Source: Gracilariopsis chorda
Taxonomy: Eukaryota; Rhodophyta; Florideophyceae; Gracilariales; Gracilariaceae
NCBI GenBank assembly: GCA_003194525.1
Contig: NBIV01000562.1
Location: 1 to 26,422 of the forward strand
Direction: 5' to 3'
Length of the DNA: 26,422 bases
Shown: positions 26,295 to 26,422 of the stretch, one piece after another
Numbering within the stretch: position 1 is the first letter of the stretch
Layout of the letters: every line of letters begins with the position of its first letter
Program-made: the position numbers and the translations under genes
Notes under the pieces: model-generated
The model's input: only the letters and a program-made list of their open reading frames with translations
The model's database searches: none
What the model was told of the DNA's origin: nothing

Positions 26295-26422
26295 ACGAGC
26301 GTTGAGACTTGGTTACACGGTCTCCGCTGGCGCCCTCGCTGTTAAGTGTTGAGTATAATCCACTCCAGCATCACCCACATAGTGTGACATCCGCTATCAG
26401 TCCAAAGCTGTACCGCCAAACA

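Larger units (their letters stand above)
24928..26422 (+). mobile_element. Family C copia element, 5' end only
   Basis: A third element, inserted in the A4 pre-integrase region (GAATC before the LTR). The LTR, primer site and leader are visible; the window ends before any gag. The LTR resembles A in much of U3, while the leader aligns with B. Identification as copia rests on the primer site and the B-like leader, since no coding sequence is seen. Confidence 0.82.
25739..26422 (+). other. Family C untranslated leader (to window end)
   Basis: It aligns along most of its length with the family B leader, including the stretch around GGCAAAGCGTTCAGAGAC and CACAAGGAAGACCGCGC. It contains the hairpin module (26060-26183) and a 14-bp palindrome (26281-26294). 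No gag start is reached. Confidence 0.8.

Noticed and set aside
24928..26422. Possible host genes in the last 1.5 kb
   Set aside because: All ORFs here are short and overlap LTR or leader sequence homologous to families A and B.

Overview
The window is built entirely from LTR retrotransposons of the Ty1/copia superfamily (gag, protease, integrase, RT, RNase H order). I see no host gene, tRNA gene, CRISPR array or prokaryotic signal. The host is a eukaryote. A protist such as an oomycete is my guess from the general look of the elements, with low confidence because no host gene is present to test it. The primer-binding sites all read like (G)GTTATGGGCCCAG, the match to the anticodon arm of initiator tRNA-Met used by Drosophila copia-type elements.

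Three families are present; the names A, B and C are mine. Family A lies on the + strand. A1 is a broken integrase-RT fragment (1-1588). A2 is a full-length LTR-internal-LTR unit (1589-8383). A3 and A4 form a tandem (15582-24927): LTR, internal, shared LTR, truncated internal. Family B lies on the - strand between the two A blocks (8384-15581) and is also a tandem. Read on the - strand it runs gag', pol, one shared LTR (11301 to 10569), leader, gag'. Family C is a 5' LTR plus leader inserted into A4 (24928 to the window end).

The nesting gives an order of events. The A3/A4 array sits in B gag, the A2 3' LTR abuts B at the gag/pre-integrase region, and C interrupts A4. A2 has no matching target-site duplication: its left flank is A1 RT and its right flank is B. 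It is therefore probably a recombinant, or one end of a longer array. Every polyprotein carries at least one lesion (frameshift, nonsense codon or truncation), so nothing here looks autonomous as sequenced. B pol is the closest, with one in-frame TAA plus a lost 5' end.

The most interesting signal is in the untranslated leaders. Families A, B and C have different coding and LTR sequences, yet all carry the same ordered set of four small stem-loops. Spacers between them are constant (4 nt, 8 nt, then a 14-nt tail ending GTGCGCCCG or nearly so), and the stems change by compensatory or wobble substitutions. B and C also share a 14-bp perfect palindrome that stays self-complementary through paired changes. 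Together these look like a genomic-RNA packaging, dimerisation or translation-control module. A second cross-family signal is the core promoter: a TATA box, then AGTAAA 28-29 nt downstream. A third is a shared U3 block made of a GCGCATATGCGC palindrome, AACCCAACGTGAAAC and an inverted CCAAT box.
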